From assembly GCA_022578605.1 (NCBI GenBank), contig MU394067.1:434001-498000 (forward strand): DNA of 64,000 nucleotides, read 5' to 3'. Under the pieces are notes generated by a model. It was not told where the DNA came from and searched no databases. It saw nothing but the letters and a program-made list of their open reading frames with translations. The position numbers were made by a program, and so were the translations under genes. Shown one piece after another: positions 1 to 11,122 of this stretch. Positions within the stretch are counted from its first letter, which is position 1; each line of letters starts with the position of its first letter. Origin of the DNA: Camillea tinctor. Its lineage: Eukaryota; Ascomycota; Sordariomycetes; Xylariales; Xylariaceae.

Positions 1-379
1 CGGGGGAATTCAGGGCTGAAGTGTCAATAGGAGTTGGAGGGACCGATGTGGTGGGAGTAGGCCTTGAGGAGACAGCAGTAGGAGGTGCAATGGGTAAGGT
101 TAGGGACAGTCGGTTGGTGTTTCGAGAAGCGGACGAGGTGGAGCGGCTGGAGCGTGTCTCGAAGGTCTCGCCCCGGGGCACGGAGGGAGGCGGCGTCGAG
201 AGCACCCACGTGTCCCTGGGCTTGGTCTCATCTTCCGCGGTGGTTTCGGGCAGGATAGTTGAAGAACCAGCAGAAGATGGGTCAGTCTTCATGTCAACAC
301 CGGAAGCAGCCAGAACAGCGTCTAGAGAATAGGTGGCTGCATCCTGAGAGCCGCGTGATCGGCGGTGAGCTAGAGCCAT
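1..379 (-). CDS. Unidentified protein, N-terminal part only (runs off left edge)
   Basis: The minus strand is open from an ATG at 377-379 to the left edge, giving about 126 residues with no stop. The predicted sequence is disordered and rich in Ser, Thr and Pro. It begins MALAHRRSRGSQDAATYSLD and later has runs such as STPPPSVPRGE and SSRSTSSASRNTNRLSLTLP. Low-complexity N-termini of this kind are common in large fungal signalling proteins, including Rho guanine-nucleotide exchange factors, but no folded domain lies inside the window, so I do not assign a function. Codon choice (C-ending codons, few A/T third bases) fits a real exon, unlike the spacer that follows. The start is the first ATG of this open stretch. 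The 2.2 kb spacer to its right would hold its promoter and 5' UTR. Confidence 0.6.
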   Translation of the reverse strand, partial: MALAHRRSRGSQDAATYSLDAVLAASGVDMKTDPSSAGSSTILPETTAEDETKPRDTWVLSTPPPSVPRGETFETRSSRSTSSASRNTNRLSLTLPIAPPTAVSSRPTPTTSVPPTPIDTSALNSP

Positions 380-2549
380 GTTCACCCAGACGAAAGGTTT
401 GACGGTCCTATGGTGTTTAGATGGTTCGGTGATGCGATAGGATCGCCGGGGTTGGTGTTGCGGTGAAGGAGTGGCTGGGGCACTAATGGCACGACGGTGC
501 CTCTGTCTCCCCGAGTTGGATCGCCTGGAATACAGCGCAGTGATGATATGTTGAAGATGGGTGTTGTTGAAAAGAAGGTGGGAACAGGAGGAAATCAAAC
601 AAATTTGTAAGAGCTGAACGGTTTTCATGGATGGAAAATAAAGCGTTGCTTCGGCCGCATAATCAGGGCATTAGACGCCTCAAGGAAGAGGGCGAGTTTC
701 CAGGGCAGTCGACTGGAGCTTGACTGGGGGGAGGGGTGTGGGAAATTGGGTGGATCCGTTGCTGATGGGATGAGATTTGTAGGGTGAGGCCTGGGGTAGT
801 CAGGGCTGGGCTGGGTCTAGGCGACGAATGATGATAGGAGTTGCTGGGGGGGCAACGAGGTCAATGGGTCCCCATCTCCGACCCTGAGTGGACTAAAAGA
901 TTTTCGAAGTTGGAAAAGAAGACAAGAAACGTTTTATGTGGGCCTTCTATCCTTTTATCGAGATGCTGCTTGACTTAGTGTAGTTGTAGCGTAGTAGTTA
1001 ACGAGACTTGCGCATGTGTGTTGCGTACGGAGTAGAGACTAAGGTAGTATTAGGAATAGGAAAGAAGAAAAAGATGTACGTTATGTATGTAAAATATGTA
1101 GGTATGTATGTACGTAAGTGGAGGTGGTTACATAGAAGAAGGGGGAGGGGTGTGTGTGTGTGTGTGTGATACGATGTAATGTACTATTGTAGTGTGGTGT
1201 TGTGTAGTGTGGTTTGATGCTGTAGAGAAGGATAGTAAATAAAGGTGTTGTAGAATTGAAGATGTAAAAGGTTAATCGTTGAAGAGGGAAAAACAAGATA
1301 AGTCAGCAGATAAGTAAGCAGACAAGTAGGTTAAATGGATGTAAATGAGGAAGGAAAGAGAGAGAGAAAGAGGTACGGTAAATAAAGTATGTGTAACTAC
1401 CTACTCTCTTAAAGCTACTAACCTAGGTAGATATATAACACGATATACACATGCCTAACGATACTGCTAATAATAAATAAAAATCATATGAGCGCGATCC
1501 ATAAGAAAAAAACAAACATTAAAAATAAAATAAAAACATTCAACACAACAACAAAAAAAAGATAATTACCAGGATCAAGATCTGCTTAAAGGAGATCTAA
1601 TGACTCTCATCTCGTCTTCGGGTAACAAGTTTTATTTTTGTCGAACGTTTCTGTTTGAATCTATATGCGTGTTCCCGTTCCCCTTTACTGCCCCTTGACC
1701 CCCCTTTCTACGTTAGCAAGACTACCTAGTATTAACTTGAACTTAACAACTCCTTGTTAACACATAATGGCTTGCATCTCGTGCTAGTGTAACTTTTGGT
1801 AGTGTGGTTTCTTCTGTGCGATAAGGGGTAATCCATGTTATTTGGTGGAAAGACGGTGGTGTAGCGTAAGATCGTGTGCAATCGTTTTTAATTGGTTCAC
1901 CCCCCTCTTACTCTCCCTGCAGGGGAAATGATGTCTTCCTAAGCGAGTGGAACCCACCCGGTCTGATCCACCCGGTCTAACCGTGCCAAGTCTGGCTCGG
2001 CCCCTGTAATAAAGCTGTGCGACAGCTGACGACATCTGGGGGAGCAACATTCCCGTCTTGTTTGTAACATCACGTGACTACCCGTCACTCATTTCGCGTT
2101 GTAACACTTTTGACCCCGCGTCTGTGTAGTGTAAGTCACGTCTTCTTATTGAATTATAACCTTATTACATCAACCTAACCTACATGACTAAGTTGTTTCC
2201 AACCTTATACAGATTCCCTTGTCAGTCAATTGGTCCAGATAAACACTAAATTTATTCCATCCCATCTTCTTTCTCTTTGTGTATCTACAAAGTCCCAATT
2301 CATTGAATCAGAATTGAACAATGCGAAGTCGCACGAACTGAACAAAACCTCAACCTTGCCTACCTCTTAGCAAGCCACCAAACAATTGCTTTTCTTTCTT
2401 CATTTTTTCTATAGAACATCCTTTGCTGCCTCTAATATAAACAATTATAGATGTTTGCTACCCTTATCTACAATCCTGTCTACATTGCTTTTTCTTTTTT
2501 TCTTTCCCTTTTCTTTTTGCCATGATTTAATTCCAATTCTTTCTTTCCA
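380..2549. other. Intergenic spacer between divergent genes
   Basis: Spacer between the minus-strand gene at the left edge and the plus-strand DNA ligase, so it serves as promoter and leader for both. It holds a (GT)n microsatellite near 1151-1170, A-rich tracts at about 1500-1560, a CACGTG palindrome at 2070-2077 and long pyrimidine tracts at about 2380-2545 just before the ligase start, which is usual for fungal promoters. The open frames inside it are short and low in complexity. I see no gene. Confidence 0.6.
2070..2077. promoter_or_regulatory. TCACGTGA palindrome (bHLH/Cbf1-type site)
   Basis: A perfect 8-bp palindrome TCACGTGA lies about 475 bp upstream of the DNA ligase start. CACGTG cores are bound by basic helix-loop-helix factors such as Cbf1 in ascomycetes. 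The site is seen directly; its use is inference. Confidence 0.35.
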
Positions 2550-5500
2550 ATGCCATTCCCTTATTCTCACATCTGCGATTTACTTCAGCAGCTCGAAGAC
2601 GAGCTACATAAACCCGAATTGAAACGGATTCCTAGTAAAACGGTGGTTACAGATTGGTTCGATGAGCACCGGGAACTCTTGAACGCACCAAGTAGTGACG
2701 CGTGCGCGATACTATCGACACTGCTCCCAGAACGGAGAACAGATCGGGTCTACTTTATCCAGGCCTCCCGCCTCCAGAGTATCATCGGTCAAGCTTTCCT
2801 TCTAGGCGTATCGAGGGTGAAAGAGTTAAGATGTTATGAAACACCCGGTCTAGGTGTAGACCTGGGCGATTGTGTTGAGAGCCTCCTTAGACGAACAGTA
2901 AGTCCATTAGATATCCGTTTTTTATTCCAATGAGCTAGCTAGTTAGGCTGTTCTCATTCACATGTGAATAGACACTAATCATGATGGGAATTCATAGCCA
3001 AATTCTGACAAGGCTATCGGTACACTTACCGTAGAGGAGATAGACTCCGTACTGGGAGACATTGCTGCGAACTGTAGGTTCAGCTCTCCGGTTGTCCGGA
3101 CTTCTCGAAACAATACAGACCGAAAACAAGCAACTGAGGCTCTGGTCAATATATATAGACGGCTGAGCGCCCGTGATGCAAAATGGTTTACTCGGCTTGT
3201 ATTGAAGTCTTATGAACCTATTATTTTGAGTCACTACCACGTCTTCCAAAGCTACCACCATCTATTGCCCCAGCTTCTTAAAGTACGCGATGATTTTACC
3301 GTGGCCACGGCATTCTTGCAGCTCATAAACGAGTCTCCCGATGACCAGATTGCCATAGCCCGGATGCTTAAGCCTCAAATAGGTATGAAAGTGGGCCGGC
3401 AACCTTGGTTTAAAGCCAGAAGCATCCAACACTGTCTTAAAATGGGCAAGGGCCGTGATATTAGTTGCGAGCAGAAACTAGACGGTGAATACTGCCAAAT
3501 TCATATCGACCGTAGTAAAGGTAAAGGCGTCGACTGTATCCAGATATTCTCGAAAAGTGGGAAGGATAGCACCATGGACCGTGAAAGTCTTCATGGGTGA
3601 GATATTGGAACCCTTCTCGTCTTCCGGTGATGCTCATGCTAACCCTTATTAGTGCTATTTGCGATTCGCTAAAGCTAGATAAACCAGACTGCCCGGTCAG
3701 AGAAGGTTGTATACTGGAAGGTGAGCTAGTTGTATATAGCTCGCTGGTAAGTTCTTAATTCATTGGTTCGGTTGGCACGTATGGTACTAAACAGTATCCA
3801 GGAAAACAAAATATTGCCGTTTCATAAAATCCGTAAACATGTTCATAGATCTGGATCCTTCATCGGGACGAAGGTTGATTCTCAGTATGTACACCACCTA
3901 GCTTGGATTGAATGGTACTAATGGACCGTAGACGCCATGTCCATGAACACCTCATGATTGTCTATTATGACATCCTGATGCTTGATGGCACATCTTTTCT
4001 AGGGCTCCGCCATTCTGAAAGAATGGAGCGATTGACTAATATTATAACCTGCCGAACTGGCTATGCTGAAATCGTACAGCGCAAAATTATCTCGCTTTCT
4101 AGATATTCCGCCAGGGAACGACTGCGAGAACTTTTTGCAGAATGTATTGCATGTCGTTGGGAAGGGCTGGTTTTAAAACCAGACGAGCCATATTTTGATT
4201 TCAGTCATCAATACCAACTATATTCCTCATGCAACATTAAGTTGAAGAAGGAGTATGTACAGGGTTGGGGAGATGCGGGGGACTTCGCTGTGATCGGCGC
4301 GTCGTATGATCCAGCAAAGGCAAAATCATATAACATTCCGAATTTGAAATGGACTCATTTCTTTATCGGTTGTATTGACGATCGAGATAGGCCGGTTACT
4401 GGTGTTAAAAAACCACGGTTTATGGTTCTTAATGTGGTTGAGCTCAATGAGACTATGCTCCAGAGTTTAGTAACCCATTGCAGCCACCCATCTGTGCCTT
4501 TCAAAGAAGACACTAGATTCGACTTGGATCTTATCGCGCTGGGAACCACTAAGCCACCTGGTGTTATATTTATAGAACCCATGGTGTTTGATATACGATG
4601 TTTTTCATTCGAAAAGTCACCGAATACAGGTTTTCTAAATATCAGATTCCCAATGGTGTCCAAGGTACATTTCGATAGGTCCTGGAGGGATGCCATTACA
4701 TTTACTGAGCTCCAGGAAGTGGCGATAGCTGCAACCCAGGCGCCTCAGCTTGAGGACGTCCAAGAGATGCAAAAGTGGATAGCTGCTCTCGAAACCGCTG
4801 ACCCCCGGAAATACATTGATGTAAGCAGTCAGCAGAGTTCGATAATAGAGGAGAGTCCATTACCAAACGCCTTGGATGATAGAGAAGAACCTTCGGGAGA
4901 CATGTTAGTTACTACCGCAAGGGAACCTAGAAAGAGAGGAACCTCTCTTGTTAGAGGGACATCACCCTCAATCTTGACGCCTCTAAGCTCATCCGCACCG
5001 TCTGGCACTCGACGAAAAAGCTCACCACAACAACGTTTGGAAAAGGTGTATGCGCAAGGGGAGTCTACTAAACGAACACGTGAGCCCGATATTCGCTCGC
5101 CAAGTTCGAAGAGGCCTCGGCGGTCAACCTACGAGTCTAGGGCAGGACCTATAACGCCAAAGAAGACTCAAGATAGCCTAAGGTCTCCCATCAGAAAAAG
5201 GCAACCACTAGGGGATATCGACTATAATAAGTTGCCGACAGAGCAAGAGCTGCCGCGGAGTAAGAATCCTGACGACCAGCCTCTATCTCCCCACACACCA
5301 GAAGGCTCTACGCCTACGCCTACGCCTTCACCCACAACAACAGAGCCCCCTCCGCCCTGCCCGTCATCATCCCCAGCTCGATCATTCTACACCGCGCCCT
5401 GCGCGCCCTCATCGCCATTACCACCGTCCGCTGACACGCATACCCTCCCTCCGCCTACAAGGGACGACGAGAAAACCCTCAAGGCCGCATCTCTCTCTTC

Positions 5501-5984
5501 CTCTCCCGCCGGCGGTGGTAACAGCCCCACCACCGCCACCTGCCCGCTCGCGGGCGCAGACTGCGCCCTGGCGCACTGCTCCCTCCTCTTATCGCCCTGT
5601 ATCGCGGGCTACCCCTGGGTGACGCAGACGCTCCTCGGGCGGCACGGGGTTTCCGGGTTCGCGGTCGACCCAAAGGACTGGCCCTCCAACCCCGACCACT
5701 CTCCCTCCGACTCCCACCACCCCCAGCAGCAACAGAAGAAGCACAAACGCACACGCAAGATATGCCTCGTGGAGTCGCGGCGCGAGGAGGCCACCGCGGC
5801 GTTCATGCGGCGCATCGAGAGGGAGGGCCCGCGGAGGAGCGGCGGCGGCGGGAGGGAGTGGGTGGCGGTGTACGATTGGAGGGTGTTGGAGGAGGTGGGG
5901 GAGAGAGAAGAGAGAAAAGAGGGGAGGGGCAAGGGGAGGGGGGGAATGGATCCGTGGAGGAGGTGGTATGTGGGGATCGCGTAG
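2550..5984 (+). CDS. ATP-dependent DNA ligase (ligase IV-like core, fungal C-terminal extension)
   Basis: Five exons: 2550-2897, 2998-3596, 3653-3746, 3802-3884, 3932-5984, giving 1058 residues. Donors are GTAAGT, GTGAGA, GTAAGT and GTATGT, with CTAAT/CTAAC/CTAAA branch sites. The protein would seal DNA nicks or breaks in the nucleus through an enzyme-AMP intermediate. Residues 1-260 resemble the ligase DNA-binding domain. Motif I is EQKLDGE with the nucleophile Lys near 276. Motif III-type sequence GCILEGELVVY, motif IV EGLVLKP (about 452-458) and motif V IKLKKEY (about 477-483) follow, then an OB-fold-like region ending RFPMVSKVHFDRSW. Residues beyond about 640 are disordered and rich in Pro, Ser and basic residues. 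A terminal block from about 890 has CPLAGADC, SLLLSPCIAGYPW, KICLVESRREE and EWVAVYDWRVLEEV, possibly a degenerate BRCT-like fold. It looks like the fungal ligase-IV-related group rather than canonical Lig4, because no clear tandem BRCT pair is visible. Confidence 0.9.
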
Positions 5985-6921
5985 GGGTTGATGAGAGCGG
6001 TTTTTGCTTTTGATTGATTTTATACCTTTTTTTTTTTTTTCAAGAAAAAGAAGGGGGGGATGAGGAACATAGCTAGCATGGGACGGTTTGGGTATGGGGA
6101 TTTTGCATCGAGGCGGCTGGGTTAGAGCGTTTGGGTTGAATAGAAATGGGGTAAAAGGGGCGAAAGGGATGGGGGAAAGAGGGAGAGGATGCTTGGCTTG
6201 CTATGGGGTTGCGGATTGGGCGTTGTAAATAGGGGGGTTCGCTTTGATATGACTTTTTATTCTTTATTTTGACTTTACCTACACATCATATGTCTGGATC
6301 TGAAACTACGGTATGATACTGCGAGGTGACGAACACGCTTACTGACCGAGCAAACTAACATTCACCAGAGCATTATTTTCACTTTATGACGGTAACAAGA
6401 AAGCTCTATATTTTTCCGTTTCGATTTTTATATATTCCAAAGTCCATCTTTTTTCCATTTTCCTTTCCCCTCCCTATCTGATTAGGATTATTTGGTCCTA
6501 TGTGAATAGATGATACCTTATATATAACTTATATGTATATGCCGGGTGGTGGTATGTGTATCATGTCGGTTATATGTAAAAAAAGTAACGACTATAACTA
6601 CACAGCTCGCGCGCGACGCTATGCTCTTTTATTTCCTTTCCCACCTTTCTACATTGCATCTTGGGAATTTCCTTCTCTTTGTTTTTCTTTTTACCCTCCC
6701 TCTACTCTATATATCCTGTCTACCTGCCTCTTCCACTAAGAAATAATGACATGTAGCCAGACAAAAACCAAAGATGAAATGTTCTCCTCTCATACCTTTC
6801 CTTGCCCTGATTATTAGAGAAGAGGGAGGGGGGTATAAGATGAGAACGAGAGAAAGAGGTATAAATGCAAAAATAAGATCAGATTCTTCTCCTCTTCACT
6901 TCTTTTCTTTCTTTACGTCTC
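5985..6921. other. Intergenic spacer between converging genes
   Basis: 3' flanks of the ligase (+) and ERG2 (-). It starts with a T-run at about 6030-6041, then G-rich sequence to about 6240, then AT-rich sequence with several TATA-like words near 6420-6540. No coding potential is visible. Confidence 0.6.
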
Positions 6922-7781
6922 TTAGAACTTGCCAATGAGCAGGTTGGAGATCATCTGGCGGCCGGTGACGACGGTGGTGCGCCAGAGGGTGGGGAAGTCG
7001 AGGGTGGAGGACAGGCCGTCGGCGAAGCCGAAGAAGAGCATGGGGGGGATCCAGCCGCGGGCGTACTCCATGGCGAAGCAGCCCTCGGGCATCTTGTACT
7101 GCTTCACGTCGCCGCGGCGCAGGTGGTGGATGCTGCCGGCGGGGTAGACCTCGCGCTCGAACGAGCCGGGGGTGTACGCCCACTGCTCGCCCGTCAGGAT
7201 GTGGAAGTAGTCGTCGGCCGTGTGGCGGCCCGTGTGCCCCTCCGTGCCGACCGAGGTGCCGAAGATGATCAGGTACTCGGTGATGCCTGGGAAGGAAGGA
7301 GGTTAGTAAGTGGTAAATCAGGAGGGGGAGAAGACGGAGAGCAAGGGAAAGGGTTGGTTGGCAACTTACTAGCATGGATAACGTACATGCCGCCCATGGC
7401 ACCGCCGGCGTTGTTGAACACCCACTCCTCGTCGAGGTTGATGGTGTTGGGGTGCATGCCGCTGAGCTCTGAGACGATGTAGTCGACCATGGCGCGGGTG
7501 TCGTTGCCGTGGGTCTTGACGCTGCGCTCCGCCAGCCCGCTCAGGTGCTCGAGGTCGAACTGGTAGAACTGGTCGAGCTTCTGCTCCAGCATGTAGACGA
7601 CGGGCGCGAAGATGGCTACCACGACGGCGAGCACGGCGAGGAGCTTGCCGAAGCCACTACCGCACTTACAGCCGCAACCACTGCCGCTGCTACCGCCCTT
7701 TTTACCGCGCGGTTGATGCTGCTGCTGCTGCTGCTTCGCCGGAGACGACGACGACGAGCCGGAGGACTTTTTAGGTGGCAT
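6922..7781 (-). CDS. ERG2: C-8 sterol isomerase Erg2 (sigma-1 receptor family)
   Basis: Two exons, 7370-7781 and 6922-7286, with an 83-nt intron; 258 residues. Erg2 moves the sterol double bond from C8 to C7 (fecosterol to episterol) in the ER membrane during ergosterol synthesis. Identification rests on the family core: [21 protein letters not shown] before the intron, then [37 protein letters not shown], a [15 protein letters not shown] block and the C-terminal [13 protein letters not shown]. One membrane segment lies at residues 45-65. The first 44 residues are an unusual Ser/Gln/Gly/Cys-rich tail ([16 protein letters not shown]). An in-frame ATG at 7838 would add 19 residues; I prefer 7781 because the extra part is low-complexity. 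The gene faces away from CSL4 across a 766-bp shared promoter. Confidence 0.96.
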
Positions 7782-8120
7782 GGTGGCGGATACGGATGGT
7801 AAGTTGGGTTTGAAGGGGAAGAAGGGAGAAGGAGGCAAGAAAGAGGAACGAGGGGAAGAGAAGAAGAATAATATTTAACAACAAATAAAAAGAAGGAAGA
7901 GGAAGAGATAAGATAAGTAAAAAAAAAGAGAAAAGAACAGATAATTACCAAGAGAAGGGAAGGATAGAAAGGAAATTGACGGTGAGAAGAGAAAAAAAGG
8001 TACCTAAGCTAGAGTAGGTAGTGTAGATGGGATTTGTTGATAGGTTAGGTACCTACAGGTTTAGGTAGGCAAGGAAGCTTATTAGCAGCATATCGATTAA
8101 TGTTGTGTTGAAGACAATCA

Positions 8121-8148
8121 GGGGTCCAACAACTTTTTTGTGGACCCC
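8121..8148. repeat. Short inverted repeat in divergent promoter
   Basis: GGGGTCCA at 8121-8128 is the exact reverse complement of TGGACCCC at 8141-8148, separated by 12 nt with a T-run. It could form a hairpin or a dyad protein-binding site; function unknown. Confidence 0.45.
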
Positions 8149-8190
8149 CGGAAACCAAGTCACCAAGCAGCCGGATCGCATGATATTATG

Positions 8191-8205
8191 CCATTGGCCA
8201 ATCAG
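8191..8205. promoter_or_regulatory. Back-to-back CCAAT boxes
   Basis: The sequence CCATTGGCCAATCAG contains ATTGG and CCAAT facing each other, about midway between the ERG2 and CSL4 starts. CCAAT is the site of the fungal HAP/CBF complex. In this position it could serve both genes. Confidence 0.45.
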
Positions 8206-8547
8206 CTATCAGTGCACCTTACATTAGTTGTGCGAGATCGGTAAAGTGCAAAACCCCGATTCCGACCCCAGGGACCAAAAAAAAATTCAAATTCAACACA
8301 ACATCTGATAAATCTGATAAGAGCAAGTCTATATTGTGTGACGTTAAGCATAACTACGTAATTTTTTTATTGAAGCTCTCTCTTATCCTATCACCCCTCC
8401 CCTGCTATAGGTACAACAGAACCGGACTTCTTTTTCAACCCACCTCCGCACTCTTTTTTCCTTCTCTTCCGCATAACGTCAAGCAATCTCTCTTCTTCTT
8501 ACCCCACCACTTTATTACCTACCTAGGGTATCCGACAATTTCCCGCC

Positions 8548-9252
8548 ATGGCGTCCACCATCGCCGTCCCGGGCCAGCTCCTAGGCCCGGCGAGTAAATA
8601 TGTCGCCGGGCCGGGGACGCACATCCACGAAGCGAACCTGTACTCGTCGCTGCTCGGCAGCATCAGCGTGACCGAGCCCGCGCCCGCCCCTCCGCCCGCG
8701 AAGCGTCTGCACCGCATCGCCGCCCTGCACCAGACATCCGCGCCCGCGCCCACGCCCACCATATCGGTGTCGCGCGCCGCGGCGGGGCGGCGCGAGGTCC
8801 TGCCCGAGGTCAACAACGTGGTCCTGTGCCGCGTGACGCGCATCACGCCGCGGCAGGCCACCGTCGCCATCCTGGTCGTGGGCGATGCGGTGCTGGAGGC
8901 CGAGTGGCAGGGCGTCGTGCGCGCGCAGGACGTGCGCGCCACCGAGAAGGACCGCGTGAAGATATACGAGAGCTTCCGGCCGGGGGATATCGTTCGGGCG
9001 CAGGTGGTGAGTAGTTTGGTCATGTGCATTCCAGGAGCGAAATGAGAGAAAGTTTTTTTGTTCTAATTTATGGGAATTTAGATATCGCTGGGTGACCAGG
9101 CCAATTACTACCTCTCGACCGCGAAGAACGAACTCGGCGTCATCATGGCTACGAGCGAGGCGGGCAACACCATGTTCCCCGTCAGTTGGAAAGAATACAA
9201 GGACCCCGAGACGGGTCTTTCCGAGAGCCGGAAAGTCGCGAAGCCGTTCTAG
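8548..9252 (+). CDS. CSL4: Exosome complex cap subunit Csl4
   Basis: Two exons, 8548-9006 and 9082-9252; 209 residues. The 75-nt intron has a GTGAGT donor and ends in TTTAG. Csl4 is one of the three S1/KH cap subunits of the RNA exosome, which processes and degrades RNA 3' to 5' in nucleus and cytoplasm. The N-terminal exosome domain reads VPGQLLGP then GPGTHIHEANLYSSLLGSI. After an Ala/Pro linker comes the S1 domain, VNNVVLCRVTRITPRQATVA to ISLGDQANYYLSTAKNELGV, followed by the C-terminal GNTMFPVSWKEYKDPETG. The intron falls inside the S1 fold. Length is as expected for fungal Csl4. The ATG context CGCCATGGCG is strong. Confidence 0.96.
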
Positions 9253-11122
9253 AGACTGCTGCTATTTACCGGGGACTACGAGATGGGCGTGCTTGGTTAC
9301 CTACGTCGGCATATTCTATATAACGCCAGGGAATATATACGTACGCGTATATCAGCTTTATCGGAAGCATGGAATGAGAAGAATAATGCAATAGAAGGTA
9401 GGGCTGGAATGCGTAGTCGTGACCACGAGCGCTCTTCGACAGCGTAAGAAGATGACTGCGGGTATGCTTCTGAAGGTCTGTCCCATAACAGTATGTCTGG
9501 CTAACTATGGCCAACAAGTCATCGGAGACGATGAATACTGTTTGAATCCAGGCACTGCTACTAGAGAGAAAGAGGATGTGTACACTTAACCATCGAAGAG
9601 GGCAAGGTAATCTATACACCATCTGGCTAACTTAGCTAAAAGCTAGCTTGATAGGTTACGGGGAAAGATGGGGCATGCCCGACGTGACGACATATCTAAT
9701 CGGGCATCCAACATGTGCCGAGGCGTTGGGATATACCTAATCGGTAGAGATACCTCGACGTGTTGGAATGTAATACAAGCGAATAGTCATGACGAACTGC
9801 AGCTTCATGCGTGAAACCAAAACAGGCTCATTATTGATCAAGCGTCTACGTTTTGTGTGGTTCTCATTCATAAAAGAGGTTCATAAAATGAGAACCGTCC
9901 CAACTGTGAGACATAAATAATAATAGCTTTGTTTCTTGATAGTCTTGTGACACATTCAGGTGCAAACCTTAGATAACAATACATAGAAAAGAAATAATGG
10001 ATTATTCACGTGGAATAAGGTTATAACACGACAATGGACCCGGTAATTTAGCATGTCGGTACCCAAGGGCTGGGGGGTCGGGAATGAAACGTCGAGCTTA
10101 TCTTATTAAGGTTGGGGTTAGGTTGGGATCTTTGAAACATAGTGTGGTAGGTGGTAATTGGTAAGGAAGTTGTGGGAAAATAAGGCAAGGTAAGGTGCAA
10201 GGGACCGGCATCCGCGGCTTTAAACGCTGTGGTTAGTACTATTTCACACACTACATTATCTGCCGACGGACCTATGGATCGTCAAATCCGAACATGATTT
10301 GAATTGATTTCGACGGACCGTCCCCAAATTAAATGTTGCACCCCGCCTATTTTACTTTGATGTGTTTTGATTAAAGCAGGTGGTGTCGATCATAGGTTAT
10401 ATACTATGTACTTAGATTAGGTACGTGGTGTGCACTATATGGAAAGAAAGACAGAAAAGAAAAAAAAAGAAATAAATATGAAACTGGAATTTGAAGTTCC
10501 CTTCCACAAAGCAGCTAAAGATCATGGCGCAACGCGAGTTCTACGAGGCGCAGTGAAGACAAGAAAGCGCCCCGCCACCATAAATAACAACCAAACCCAT
10601 GCTAAACTAACCTAACCCAACCCTGCTAGCCGGGGTATTACTGTATGTAATACGTAGGTATGCATGGAAAGTGTGACCTGCTACACTTATATACCTTGGT
10701 ACTTTGACCTATAGACAAATCATAAGAAATATGTATATGTCAGACAACCCAGCCAACTTTTTACCCCAGCCTCTATTCTATCTTCCATCTTCTCTGCAAA
10801 GAAAAAAAGAATAGAAAGGAAAAGAACGGGAAGAAAAGGGACCCAAGGAAGAAAAGAAACCTCACGATACGATATCCTAATAACCTACATTGAGGTTACT
10901 TATCTTACCAGCTCAAGTTCCCCAGATATATCACGTACTCCGCGATCGACATCATTTATCATATCAACACCAAGCGAACATCAACGCCTCTCCCCCGCGT
11001 ACGTCACCGCCACTCACCCTCTCATTCTTAACATCGCCTGTGTGCCGATATATGAAAGAAGAGGGGAGGGAACACTCGAATATCAGCAGTAGAAACTAGA
11101 GAGTTACAGCAGGACGACGGAG
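9253..11122. other. Intergenic spacer
   Basis: 1.9 kb between CSL4 and the Sec2-like gene, both on the plus strand. It has AT-rich low-complexity sequence, TAACCTAACC-type words near 10105-10125 and 10600-10620, and purine runs at about 10795-10860. Open frames here are short with spacer-like codon use. Nothing else is recognised. Confidence 0.55.

Larger units (their letters stand above)
7782..8547. other. Divergent ERG2/CSL4 promoter region
   Basis: 766 bp between two divergent starts. It holds purine-rich leader sequence on the ERG2 side (7800-8010), TAGGTA-type words at 8013-8070, an inverted repeat at 8121-8148, a paired CCAAT/ATTGG site at 8191-8205 and a pyrimidine-rich leader before CSL4 (8370-8520). 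No gene is visible. Confidence 0.6.
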
